From positions 59,513-123,512 of the forward strand of contig NZ_BBUZ01000040.1 of the NCBI RefSeq assembly GCF_001417735.1: 64,000 nt of DNA. Reading direction: 5' to 3'. The notes under the pieces were generated by a model. That model was given only the letters and a program-made list of their open reading frames with translations, did not search any database and was not told where the DNA came from. The DNA is from Streptomyces sp. NBRC 110028 (lineage in GTDB: Bacteria; Actinomycetota; Actinomycetes; Streptomycetales; Streptomycetaceae). Positions 18,223 to 26,800 of this stretch are shown piece after piece; within the stretch, counting starts at the first letter, position 1; the number at the start of each line of letters is the position of its first letter. Position numbers and translations under genes: made by a program.

Positions 18223-18273
18223 GTCGTGGGTGCGGGACATGACGGCCGCGGCCGCGTGTCCCGCACCCACGAC
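18223..18273 (+). terminator. 17-bp perfect hairpin after the WXG100 pair
   Basis: Positions 18223-18239 are the reverse complement of 18257-18273. The 17-base loop itself contains a CGGCCGCGGCCG palindrome. It lies between the second WXG100 stop (18195) and the ATG at 18306. It could terminate most transcripts, keeping the small secreted pair in excess over the downstream genes, or act as a 3' stabiliser. Confidence 0.75.
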
Positions 18274-18305
18274 TGCCGCATGTCGGTACCCGGAGGAGGT
18301 GTTTC

Positions 18306-18788
18306 ATGGCTGAGTCGGCACCAGACGGGGGGAGCTCTGCTAAGTCTCCTTCGTCGCCGAAACTCGACGCGCCCAGCGAGTCCCTGCAGGAGTTCAAGAA
18401 GCGCGTCGACAGACTTCTGACAGAACTGGACAAGTCAACCGCCGCACACGGGACGCTGAGCGAACAAAAGGTCGCCCCCACTGCCTACGGCTCGATCGAG
18501 GAGGCGAAGGCGCTGGCCAAGGCGTACGACAAGGCGCACAGCCACCTGCAACTGCTCTCCCGCACCCTGGGCGAGCAACTGGAGGCGATGGGGATCACGG
18601 TAGGCGCCGCCGATGGCGACTACCAGGAGATGGACCAGGAGCACGCGCGCCGTCTGAAGGCGATCCAGGCGCGCACCCACAAGTACTACGAGAAGTACCA
18701 AGAAGAGCACGGCCACAAGGGCGGCAAGAAGCCCGACGACGGTGCCGAGACCGGCGACGGTAAGAAGGCAGAACGCGGCGGCATATGA
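18306..18788 (+). CDS. T7SS-associated coiled-coil protein, module copy A (160 aa)
   Basis: A 160-residue, mostly helical, charged protein without a signal peptide. Residues 25-140 are predicted alpha-helical (LQEFKKRVDRLLTELDKS; SRTLGEQLEAMGITV; RRLKAIQARTHKYYEKYQEE), with polar Ser/Pro and Lys/Gly tails. It is clearly homologous to the 171-aa product at 30145-30660, with shared SRTLG-QLEA-GI-V and LRAIQ/LKAIQ-RT-YY segments. It lies 21 bp upstream of the long WXG protein and has a strong GGAGGAGG site. The order resembles a helical chaperone or partner encoded next to its T7SS substrate; I do not recognise a named family. Confidence 0.75.
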   Translation: MAESAPDGGSSAKSPSSPKLDAPSESLQEFKKRVDRLLTELDKSTAAHGTLSEQKVAPTAYGSIEEAKALAKAYDKAHSHLQLLSRTLGEQLEAMGITVGAADGDYQEMDQEHARRLKAIQARTHKYYEKYQEEHGHKGGKKPDDGAETGDGKKAERGGI

Positions 18789-18809
18789 TCGAGAACGGGG
18801 GATCAGGGC

Positions 18810-20225
18810 ATGAGTGAGCCGAATATGTGCTATCGCAGCACGGCTTTCGATGGAATGTCCTACGATCAGATGCTCCTCTTGGTCGCCGGTACGGATGAAA
18901 AAGAGGTCATCCGTAAGGGCGAAGCGCTGAAGAGCGCGAAGGGCGAGCTCGACAAGATCGGCGATGAGCTCAAGAGGCGTGTGGGCCGGGTTACCTGGGA
19001 CGGCGAGGGCGGTGACGCCTTCCGTGAGTGGGGCGACGACTTCGCCAAGCAGACGCTGAAGCTGGCGCAATACATCGGTGACGTCGGCAACGCCATGTAC
19101 GAGGCGGGCAACGCGCTGAGCGAGGTCAAGAAGGCGATGCCGAAGCGCCCGGATGGCACGGGCGTGTGCTACGCGGACGCGGACAAGGAGAAGGAACGCC
19201 TCAAGACTCTGAAGGAGCTGGAGCCCGAAACCCGCGACCAGCTGCTGAGGCTTGCGGGCAGCTACGGGACGCAGGCGGGGGCCATCGAACTCTCCGGGAA
19301 GGACGCGCCGGTCTTCAAGCCGCTGCCGGCTGCGGCTCTTCCTTCATCGTCGGGGTACGAGACCTGGCAGGAGTCGTACGGTTCCTCCGGCGGTTCCGAG
19401 GGGACCGCCGCCTCGGCGGCGAGTGGGGTGCCCAGAGTCCAGCACGCCGCCCAGGACTCGACATTCTCCGCCGGGCATGCCACCAACCCGTCCGCTCCGA
19501 GTGCTGGTGGCCATGTCACTGTTCCGGACGCGACCCACACCAACATCGACGGTGTGAAGGAACTGCCGCGTACGGATCCGTCACCGACCCCCACCGCGCC
19601 TTCACCCACCGGGCAGCAGGGGCCCGGTCGTGACATCACGGGCATGCCGGTCACTCCACCCGTATCCCCTTCCCCGGGGTCGGGTAGGTCCGGTCCTACC
19701 GTGAAACCCGTCGGGCGGTCGGGCGGCCCCAGGCTGGGAGGCGGCAAGGGGCTCGAGTCCGTCAACGCCCGCTCCACCACCGATCCCGTGCGTGCGAACA
19801 GGGACGTCGTCGGTGGTATGCCTCCCCGTCAGACGCCGACGAGCGGCGACGCCCGGGCGGCCCGCGGCCCGGTCATCGGTGGCGAACAGGGCCGTACCGT
19901 CGGCCGCACCGGAGTCCCGACGACCACCGGCCAGGGTGTCGTGGGCGGACGGCCCGTCGCGGGCGCCCCGTCTCGCGCGTCGGCGTCCTCGGCCCGCCGG
20001 GGCAGGGTGGCGCGTTCCGCGAGCGAACTCAGGATCAACGGGGAGTTCACGCAGGGAGGAAGCGGTCTCGTCCGGGGCTCCGCCGGAGTGTCCGGTGTGC
20101 CGTCGAGGAAGGACCCGCGTCGGTCGAAGAAGCGTGACGGTGGGGAGACTCCCGACTACCTGACCGAGGACGAGGAGACCTGGACCGGGGGAGAGCGTCG
20201 GAACGCGCCTCCCGTGATCGAGTAA
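18810..20225 (+). CDS. Long WXG-domain T7SS protein, module copy A (471 aa)
   Basis: The N-terminal ~180 residues are helical, with a WXG-type turn (VTWDGEGGDAFREW; W63-D-G65). The remaining ~290 residues are Pro/Ser/Gly/Thr-rich and likely unstructured. The very C-terminus is acidic and ends WTGGERRNAPPVIE. The product at 30671-32194 has the same plan and a matching tail. The pattern fits a T7SS substrate, comparable in outline to PPE/LXG-type proteins with a WXG head and extended passenger. It is followed 49 bp later by mycosin 2, a possible processing protease for it. Function unproven. Confidence 0.75.
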   Translation: MSEPNMCYRSTAFDGMSYDQMLLLVAGTDEKEVIRKGEALKSAKGELDKIGDELKRRVGRVTWDGEGGDAFREWGDDFAKQTLKLAQYIGDVGNAMYEAGNALSEVKKAMPKRPDGTGVCYADADKEKERLKTLKELEPETRDQLLRLAGSYGTQAGAIELSGKDAPVFKPLPAAALPSSSGYETWQESYGSSGGSEGTAASAASGVPRVQHAAQDSTFSAGHATNPSAPSAGGHVTVPDATHTNIDGVKELPRTDPSPTPTAPSPTGQQGPGRDITGMPVTPPVSPSPGSGRSGPTVKPVGRSGGPRLGGGKGLESVNARSTTDPVRANRDVVGGMPPRQTPTSGDARAARGPVIGGEQGRTVGRTGVPTTTGQGVVGGRPVAGAPSRASASSARRGRVARSASELRINGEFTQGGSGLVRGSAGVSGVPSRKDPRRSKKRDGGETPDYLTEDEETWTGGERRNAPPVIE

Positions 20226-20274
20226 GACCCGCCCGTACAAGTCTCAGATGACGAGCACAGGACGAATAGGCACC

Positions 20275-21516
20275 ATGAAAGAAACGCTCACTCTGGTCCG
20301 GAGCCGGGCATCGGCAGTACTCGCGCTGCTGGCGTCCTTGCTCGTCATCATGGGGCTCGTCGCGCCCTCCGCGCTGGCGGAGAACATGCGGGAACGCCAG
20401 TGGTACCTGGACGCCATGCAGGCAGACAGCATGTGGAAGGTCGACTCCGGCAAAGGCATGACCGTCGCCGTTCTCGACAGCGGTGTGGATGCCTCGGAGC
20501 CGGAGCTGACAGGAAAGGTCCTCAAAGGCAAGAACTTCCTGAACCCCAAGCAGGATGCCCATACAGATCAGGACGGTCACGGAACGGCGATGGCCACGCT
20601 CATCGCCGGCAACGGTGCCAATGATCAGGGCATCAAAGGTCTTGCACCGGACGCGCGCATTCTTCCGCTGACCGTCTTCGGTGACAGCCAGAAGGCCGGG
20701 ACCAACAGTGCCCCGGCTCTTATCAAGGGGATCCGGTACGCGGCTGACAGCGACGCGCAGATCATCAGCATGTCACTGGGTTTCATCGAAGCCAATCTCG
20801 GAGACGGCCAGCGTGAGCAGATCCAGCAGGCGGTGGATTACGCGCTGAAGCGCGGCAAGCTTCTGTTTGCCGCCACCGGAAATGACGGGGATTCGGGAAA
20901 TTACGTCTCCTACCCCGCGGCCACCGAGGGGGTGGCTGCTGTGGGCGCTGTCGACCAGGGCCTGGCCCATGTGAAGTACTCAAGTTATGGGTCCCATGTG
21001 GCCCTGGCCGCCCCGGGGGAGGAAATCCCGATCCCCTGCGCGAAGGGCAAGCCCGGCTATTGCCGTAGCGGGGGGACCAGCCAGGCCACCGCCATCACCT
21101 CCGGCGCTGCCGCCCTGATCTGGGCCAAGCACCCCAAGTGGACCGCGAACCAGGTGCTCCGGGTCATGATCGAGACCGCGGGCAAGCCCGCCGACGGCAA
21201 GATCCCCAGCCGCTACCTCGGCTACGGCACGATCCGCCCCCGCTACAACGTCCTGGAGAACAAGGGCGACCCGGGCCCGGCCGACGTCAATCCCCTCGTG
21301 GCCGCCAAAAAGCCCGATTCCCCCTCCAAGGGCGAGGACAAGGGCACCCCGTCCATCTCCCCCAAGGGCGGCGCCGAGGCCGATAACGCCGCCGAGGGAA
21401 CCGAAGGCGGCGGTGGCAGTGCGATGCCCTGGATCCTGGGCGCGGCGGGTGCCGTGGTCGTGGTCGGCGGTGGGGCCTTCGTCTTCCTCCGCCGCCGTAA
21501 CGCCCAGCGATTCTGA
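20275..21516 (+). CDS. Mycosin-like S8 serine protease, copy 2
   Basis: A 413-aa membrane-anchored subtilase. A signal peptide ends near ALA-E36. Catalytic Asp68 (VLDSGVD), His102 (GHGTAMA), Asn203 (ATGNDG) and Ser269 (GGTSQATA) are all present. A Ser/Lys/Gly linker and C-terminal span (WILGAAGAVVVVGGGAFVFL) end in basic residues. I prefer ATG 20275 because it gives a normal signal peptide; an in-frame ATG at 20248 would add nine residues. It is closer to mycosin 3 (32227-33465) than to mycosin 1, sharing RQWYLDAM and HPKWTANQVLRVM. It is the last gene of module A. Confidence 0.88.
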   Translation: MKETLTLVRSRASAVLALLASLLVIMGLVAPSALAENMRERQWYLDAMQADSMWKVDSGKGMTVAVLDSGVDASEPELTGKVLKGKNFLNPKQDAHTDQDGHGTAMATLIAGNGANDQGIKGLAPDARILPLTVFGDSQKAGTNSAPALIKGIRYAADSDAQIISMSLGFIEANLGDGQREQIQQAVDYALKRGKLLFAATGNDGDSGNYVSYPAATEGVAAVGAVDQGLAHVKYSSYGSHVALAAPGEEIPIPCAKGKPGYCRSGGTSQATAITSGAAALIWAKHPKWTANQVLRVMIETAGKPADGKIPSRYLGYGTIRPRYNVLENKGDPGPADVNPLVAAKKPDSPSKGEDKGTPSISPKGGAEADNAAEGTEGGGGSAMPWILGAAGAVVVVGGGAFVFLRRRNAQRF

Positions 21517-21560
21517 CTGTCCCTCAAAAAGTTCGCCGTGATGTACTGAATTCTTCGCGG

Positions 21561-21589
21561 TTTGCCCCGAACTCTTGGCGTGCTAGCGT
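21561..21589 (+). promoter_or_regulatory. Candidate promoter for the YbaB-like gene operon
   Basis: TTTGCC at 21561-21566 and TAGCGT at 21584-21589 are separated by 17 bases, a fair match to the Streptomyces housekeeping pattern TTGACN/TAGPuPuT. It lies in the 135-bp gap after mycosin 2 and 62 bp before the GTG of the next gene. This suggests 21652-23734 is an independent transcription unit. Confidence 0.5.
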
Positions 21590-21651
21590 GCACGACACGT
21601 TTGAGCCACGTGCTCTGCAAACGCCTCGTAAACGGTCAGATAGGGGGAAGC

Positions 21652-22407
21652 GTGACTGACGAGATCTTTCGAGGAATGCGGGAGTTCCAGCAATATGCGG
21701 AAAAACTCCAGCAGCTCATGACGGATATGCAGGATCAGGTTCCGCGGCACGCCACGGGCGAGGATGCCCAAGGCGCTGTCAGTGTCACTCTGGGCCCGGA
21801 CCGGCTGCCCGAGTCGATCAAGGTCGCGTCCGACTGGCAGCGTCGGCAGCCCCCCGAGAACCTCGGCCCGGCCGTCGTCGACGCCTACGGCTCCGCCATG
21901 AGCGAGCAGATGGAGGGCTGGTCGCGCAGTCTCGAGCAGACGGGCTGGGAGGAGCGGGCCACGGAACTCGACGGCATGCTCGAAGTCCCCGGCTCGGGGA
22001 CCGGGCCCGTCACGCCGCCCGCGGAGCCTTCCCGGCAGGATCTGCGCCATGTCCGCCCGCGACCCATGGAGGACGTGGTCGAGGACACCCTCGCCGCGCT
22101 CGATGCCCTCGACGGGCTGGACGTGGACTCCTTCCGGGCCCCGGAGGCCACGGGAGAGTCCGCCGCGCGCCGGGTCACCATCGGCCTCAGTTCCCACGCC
22201 TTGGTCTCCTGCGACGTGGATCCGCAGTGGGCCGCCCAGCAGTCGTCCATCCGGTTGAGCCAGGCGCTCAACGAGGCGTTGAGCCATGCCCGCGCCAAGC
22301 TGGCGGACGTCCAGAGCCCCGGCGCGGCCCGGATCGAGCATCTGAACCCACAGGGCCTCATGAACGAGTTCCTGGCCATGCTCAACGACCCGCAGCAGCT
22401 GCGCTGA
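21652..22407 (+). CDS. YbaB/EbfC-like protein in T7SS locus (251 aa)
   Basis: A 251-residue cytoplasmic protein. Residues 1-85 resemble the YbaB/EbfC fold: an amphipathic helix (MREFQQYAEKLQQLMTDMQD) followed by a strand pair (AVSVTLGPDRLPESIKVA). The C-terminal part repeats this kind of pattern in looser form (RRVTIGLSSHALVSCDVDP; LNEALSHARAKLAD). Mycobacterial ESX loci also encode YbaB-like proteins such as EspL, which act as chaperones or regulators. GTG 21652 is chosen because GGGGGAAG precedes it. It is followed 34 bp later by the EspC-like gene, making a chaperone-substrate relation plausible. Confidence 0.7.
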   Translation: MTDEIFRGMREFQQYAEKLQQLMTDMQDQVPRHATGEDAQGAVSVTLGPDRLPESIKVASDWQRRQPPENLGPAVVDAYGSAMSEQMEGWSRSLEQTGWEERATELDGMLEVPGSGTGPVTPPAEPSRQDLRHVRPRPMEDVVEDTLAALDALDGLDVDSFRAPEATGESAARRVTIGLSSHALVSCDVDPQWAAQQSSIRLSQALNEALSHARAKLADVQSPGAARIEHLNPQGLMNEFLAMLNDPQQLR

Positions 22408-22441
22408 CGCGCGAACCGGCGCGGAAAGGAACTGAGGCCCC

Positions 22442-22747
22442 ATGGGGAAGGACCATCTCAAGGTCGTCACGGACGCCATTCGCTCCGAGGCCGGCATGTG
22501 GGACAAGCAGGCCAAGGCCATCGGCGAAGTCGGCACCACGATCAAGGGCATGCGGCCCACTCGGCTTGAGTACGGCATGTACCAGATCTTCGTCGGCGCC
22601 TATCAGGACGTCATCGATCACTTTTCGGCTCGTTGTGCCGAGGGGGAGAAGCGGATGACGGACATCGCCGACGCCCTGGTCAAGAACGCGAAGGCGTACG
22701 ACAACCACGAAGCCGACACCAAGAAGTCTGTGGAAGACGCCTACTAG
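22442..22747 (+). CDS. EspC/WXG-like small T7SS protein (101 aa)
   Basis: A 101-residue helical protein of EspC-like size and pattern, with two long helices joined near residues 38-45 and a C-terminal secretion motif Y86-D-N-H-E90 matching YxxxD/E. There is no signal peptide, as expected for a T7SS substrate. The canonical WXG is absent at the turn (IKGMRPTRLEYG). It lies 34 bp after the YbaB-like gene and 32 bp before the 245-aa membrane gene; all share one operon. Likely a secreted partner of the next protein. Confidence 0.75.
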   Translation: MGKDHLKVVTDAIRSEAGMWDKQAKAIGEVGTTIKGMRPTRLEYGMYQIFVGAYQDVIDHFSARCAEGEKRMTDIADALVKNAKAYDNHEADTKKSVEDAY

Positions 22748-22779
22748 TCCTGAACGGCGCTCGGGGAACGGGGAGAGCA

Positions 22780-23517
22780 ATGGCATTCAGTCAATCGGCA
22801 TTCGATGATCTCATCGAAAAGATCAATGAGAAGTTGAAGAAGGCCGGGGAGCTGATTAACGATATCGTCAACGATGCCAACGGCTTCGCGGATAAATGGT
22901 ACATACCTGCTGCTGTGGCGAAGCCGGTCATCGCCGCGGTGAACAAGCTCGTCGAATTCGTCAACTGGATCCTCGAGAAGATCGGCGAATTCCTCAAGGG
23001 CGTCATCGCCCCGGTGATGCTGTTCCTGGACTCCCTCGACTGGCAGGACAAGAAGATCCGCGGCAAGGCGAGCACCGCGTCCTCCACCACGGCGAAGGGA
23101 AACCTCCAGGCCCCGAAGGAATGGAAGGGCGAAGGAGCCGACGCCTATACGGGTGCGATCTGGACCCAGTCCTCCGCCGCCGGCCAGGTCAGCAGCGCCG
23201 CCGACTCGGTCGCCACCAGTCTCCTCGTCGCCGCCGGAGCGGGACTCGTCTTCTACGGGGCCATCGCCGCCTTCCTGGTGCAGTTCGTCCCTGCCATGGT
23301 GGCCTGCTCGGCCGCCGGAGCGACAGGCGTCGGTCTGATCCCCGCCGCGATCGCCGCCATCGGGGAAGGCACCGCCGGGTGGGTGCTTGTCACCACCGCT
23401 TCGCTCGCTCTGGTGACCGTGCTCGGCGACCAGGCGAAGACCCTCGCCGAGATGAAGGGTCAGGCCGGCGACAACAGCGCGTTCCCGAACGGCCACTGGC
23501 CGATCGGCACCGCCTGA
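22780..23517 (+). CDS. WXG-like protein with hydrophobic C-terminal segments (245 aa)
   Basis: A 245-residue protein. Residues 1-120 are helical (DLIEKINEKLKKAGELINDI), with a WXG-type motif EWKGEGADAY near residue 117. From about 145 to 220 there are two or three strongly hydrophobic segments (SLLVAAGAGLVFYGAIAAFL; GWVLVTTASLALVTVLG). The arrangement resembles WXG-headed proteins that insert into membranes after export. I chose ATG 22780 (GGGGAGAG upstream); the frame extends further but overlaps the previous gene. It is probably paired with the EspC-like protein encoded just upstream. Function unknown. Confidence 0.7.
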   Translation: MAFSQSAFDDLIEKINEKLKKAGELINDIVNDANGFADKWYIPAAVAKPVIAAVNKLVEFVNWILEKIGEFLKGVIAPVMLFLDSLDWQDKKIRGKASTASSTTAKGNLQAPKEWKGEGADAYTGAIWTQSSAAGQVSSAADSVATSLLVAAGAGLVFYGAIAAFLVQFVPAMVACSAAGATGVGLIPAAIAAIGEGTAGWVLVTTASLALVTVLGDQAKTLAEMKGQAGDNSAFPNGHWPIGTA

Positions 23518-23542
23518 CCAGTACCACTTTTGGGGTGAACCT

Positions 23543-23734
23543 GTGTACGGACCTCGTATCGCCGGAGTGAGCATCGCAGTCCTGGCGTTGCTGTGGCTGA
23601 TGATGCCCGTCCTCACCGACTGGGCGGTCGCACCGTCCAAGCCGGTGGGCGTGGTGCTCTGCGTGCTGATCGTGGCGTGTCCGGCGATCGGTGAGGTGTT
23701 CACGAGACGGCGGCAGCAGCGCAACCGCCGCTGA
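23543..23734 (+). CDS. Small membrane protein (63 aa)
   Basis: A 63-residue protein with two predicted membrane spans (IAGVSIAVLALLWLMMPVL and PVGVVLCVLIVACPAI) and a basic tail TRRRQQRNRR. It starts at GTG 23543, 25 bp after the previous stop, with TGGGGTG upstream. It is the last gene before a strong bidirectional terminator. It may assist the preceding membrane WXG-like protein, but nothing in the sequence defines a function. Confidence 0.65.
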   Translation: MYGPRIAGVSIAVLALLWLMMPVLTDWAVAPSKPVGVVLCVLIVACPAIGEVFTRRRQQRNRR

Positions 23735-23744
23735 CCACGACCGG

Positions 23745-23790
23745 ACAGCGGTAGGGGCTCGTCGATGATTCGACGAGCCCCTACCGCTGT
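23745..23790. terminator. Perfect 21-bp hairpin between convergent units
   Basis: Positions 23745-23765 are the exact reverse complement of 23770-23790 with a 4-base loop (TGAT). It separates the plus-strand operon ending at 23734 from the minus-strand eccC ending at 23815, so it should act on both. Confidence 0.85.
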
Positions 23791-23814
23791 GCGCTGACGC
23801 TGGTTACCGCCGCC

Positions 23815-26800
23815 TCACTCCTCCGGCAGCCACGCCGTCTGGATCAGCGACGCCCCACCGCGCCGCGAGACGAACACACCCCGCCCCGGCGGCAGCGGAC
23901 GCGCCTTGACCTGACCGAGCAGTTCGCCCTCACCGGGCGAGCCCGACAGCACGACGCCCTGCGCGCCCAGCTCCTTGAACCGCTGCATGAACGGCTCGTA
24001 CGAGGAGCGCCCGGCACCGGCCGTCGTCCGCGCGACGATGATGTTGACACCCGCGTCCCGCGCGTACGGAAGGTTGTCCACCAGCTCCGACATCGGGTTC
24101 CCGGACGACGTGGCGACCAGGTCGTAGTCGTCCACCACGATGAACGCCCGCGGCCCCGACCACCAGCTGCGGTTGCGCAGCTGCTGCGGGGTGACGTCCG
24201 TCCCCGGGATGCGCTGGCTGATGAGGGTGTTCATGTCGGCGATGTACTTCTCGAACGCGTCCTGCGTCGTGCCGTAGCCGACCAGATGGGACTGCGGCGC
24301 GACCTCCAGCAGGCTGCGCCGGTAGTCGCCGACGACGATGAGCCCCTCTTCCGGGGTGTAGCGCTCGGTGATCTGCTTGATGAGCAGGCGCAGCAGCGCC
24401 GTCTTCCCGGACTCCGTCTCGCCGTAGATGGCGAAGAAGGGGTCGCTGTCGAAGTCGACGAAGACCGGTTCGAGGTTCATCTCGTCGATGCCGATCGCGA
24501 CGCCCCGCCGCGGCTGTTCGTGGCCGCCCGGGATCTCCCGTACCGACAGCTGACGCGGCAGCATGCGCACCTGCGGGGCGTGCGGGCCCGGCCAGTTGTC
24601 GACCGACGCCTTGACGAACTCCGAGGTCGCGTCGGCCAGATCGTCGGCGTTGCCGGTGACGCCGTCGATGCGCGGCAGGCTGCTGAGGAAGTGCAGCTTG
24701 TCTGGGGTGAGACCGCGCCCGGGGTTGCCCACCGGCACGTTCGCGGCGATCTTACGGTTCAGCTCGGAGTCCATCGGGTCACCGAGCCGCAGCTCCAGCC
24801 GGGCGAGCAACTGGTCCTTGAGCGCCGCTCGCATCTCCATGTAGCGGGTGACGGTGACGACCAGGTGCACCCCGAGCCCGAGGCCACGGGTGGCGATGTC
24901 GGCGACGACCGGCTCGAGCATCTCGTAGTCCGTCTTGAAGGACTGCCAGCCGTCGATGACCAGGAAGACGTCACCCCAGGCCTCGCCCGGCAGCTGTCCG
25001 GCCGCGCGCATCTGCCGGTAGGTGCCGATCGAGTCGATGCTGTTGTCCCGGAAGAACTCCTCACGCCGGTTCAGCACACCGGTCACCTCGGCGATCGTGC
25101 GGCGGATCTTCTCCGGGTCCAGCCGGGACGCGACCCCGCCGACGTGCGGCAGCCCCTGCACCGCGACCATGCCGCCGCCGCCGAAGTCCAGACCGTAGAG
25201 CTGCACCTCGTACGGGGTGTGGGTGAGCGCGAAGGCGCCCATCAGGGTGCGCACCAGCGTCGACTTGCCGGAGCGCGGACCGCCGACGATCAGCATGTGG
25301 CCCTGCGCGCCCGAGAAGTCGTGGTAAAGGATCTCCCGGCGCTGCTCGATCGGCTTGTCGACCATGCCGAGCGGCACGCACAGGCCGCCGCTGCGGGCGT
25401 AGCCGCTCGCGTGCAGCCCGCGCTCGGTGGAGACCGCCAGCTGCGGCATCAGCTGGTCCAGCGGCGACGCCTCGGTCAGCGGCGGCAGCCACACCTGGTG
25501 CGCCGCCGGACCGCGTCCCTCGAGCCCGCGCACGATGACATCCAGCACCGTGTCCGCGAGGGCGTCGTCGGTGCGGTTGCTCTCCGGGGTGTACGAGTAG
25601 TCCGGGTCCGGCTCGGCGAACCGGACCGGCACCGGGGAGGCCGTGAACAGTACCGGCCGGCGGTCGGTCGGCAGCGGCCCGCTGCCCGCGATGGTCGTCG
25701 TCGTGGACCGGTAGGCCCCGGACACGTACGCCGCCTTGAAGCGGACCATCTCGTCGGTGCCGAACTTGAGGTAGCCGGAGCCGGGCACGGACGGCAGGTG
25801 GTACGCGTCCGGCACGCCCAGGGCCGTACGGGACTCCGCCGCGGAGAACGTCCGCAGACCGACGCGGTACGACAGATACGTGTCCAGACCGCGCAGCCGC
25901 CCCTCCTCCAGGCGCTGCGAGGCCAGCAGCAGGTGCACACCGAGCGAGCGGCCGATGCGGCCGATCTGGATGAACATGTCGATGAAGTCGGGCTTGGCCG
26001 TCAGCAGTTCGCTGAACTCGTCGATGACCAGCACGAGGGAGGCCAGCGGCTCCAGCGGACTGCCCGCGGCGCGCGCCTTCTCGTAGTCGTGCATGTTGGC
26101 GTAGTTGCCCGCCGAGCGCAGCAGCTCCTGGCGGCGCTGCAGCTCACCGCTGATCGAGTCGCGCATGCGGTCGACCAGGGTCAGATCGTCCGCGAGGTTG
26201 GTGATGACCGCCGCGACATGCGGCAGTTCCGCCATACCGGAGAAGGTCGCGCCGCCCTTGAAGTCGGCGAGCACGAAGTTCAGCGTCTCGGACGAATGCG
26301 TGACCGCCAGGCCCAGCACCAGGGTCCGCAGCAGCTCCGACTTGCCGGAACCGGTGGCGCCCACGCACAGCCCGTGCGGGCCCATGCCCTCCTGCGCCGC
26401 CTCCTTGAGGTCGAGCATCACCGGAGCGCCGCTCTCGCCGACCCCGATCGGCACCCGCAGCCGCTCCGCCGTCGAACGGGGCCGCCACGTGTTCGCGGGG
26501 TCCACGGACGCCGCGTCCCCGAGACCGAGCAGATCGGTGAACTCCAGATTGGTCAGCAGCGGTTCGTCGTCCCCACCGCCGCTGGACATCCTGAGTGGGG
26601 ACAGCTGGCGGCTCAGCGCCTCGGCCGCGGGCAGCGGCAGCGCGTCCGGCACGCCCTCGTACACCGCCGACGCCGATTCCACCTGCAGCAGCCCCGGCCG
26701 TACGATCAGCGACAGGCCGCCGCGCAGCTCGTCCAGCTCGCCCCGGATGACCTCCAGCACCGTCACGCCCTGCAGGCCCTCCTGAGCGGCGAGCATCGAG

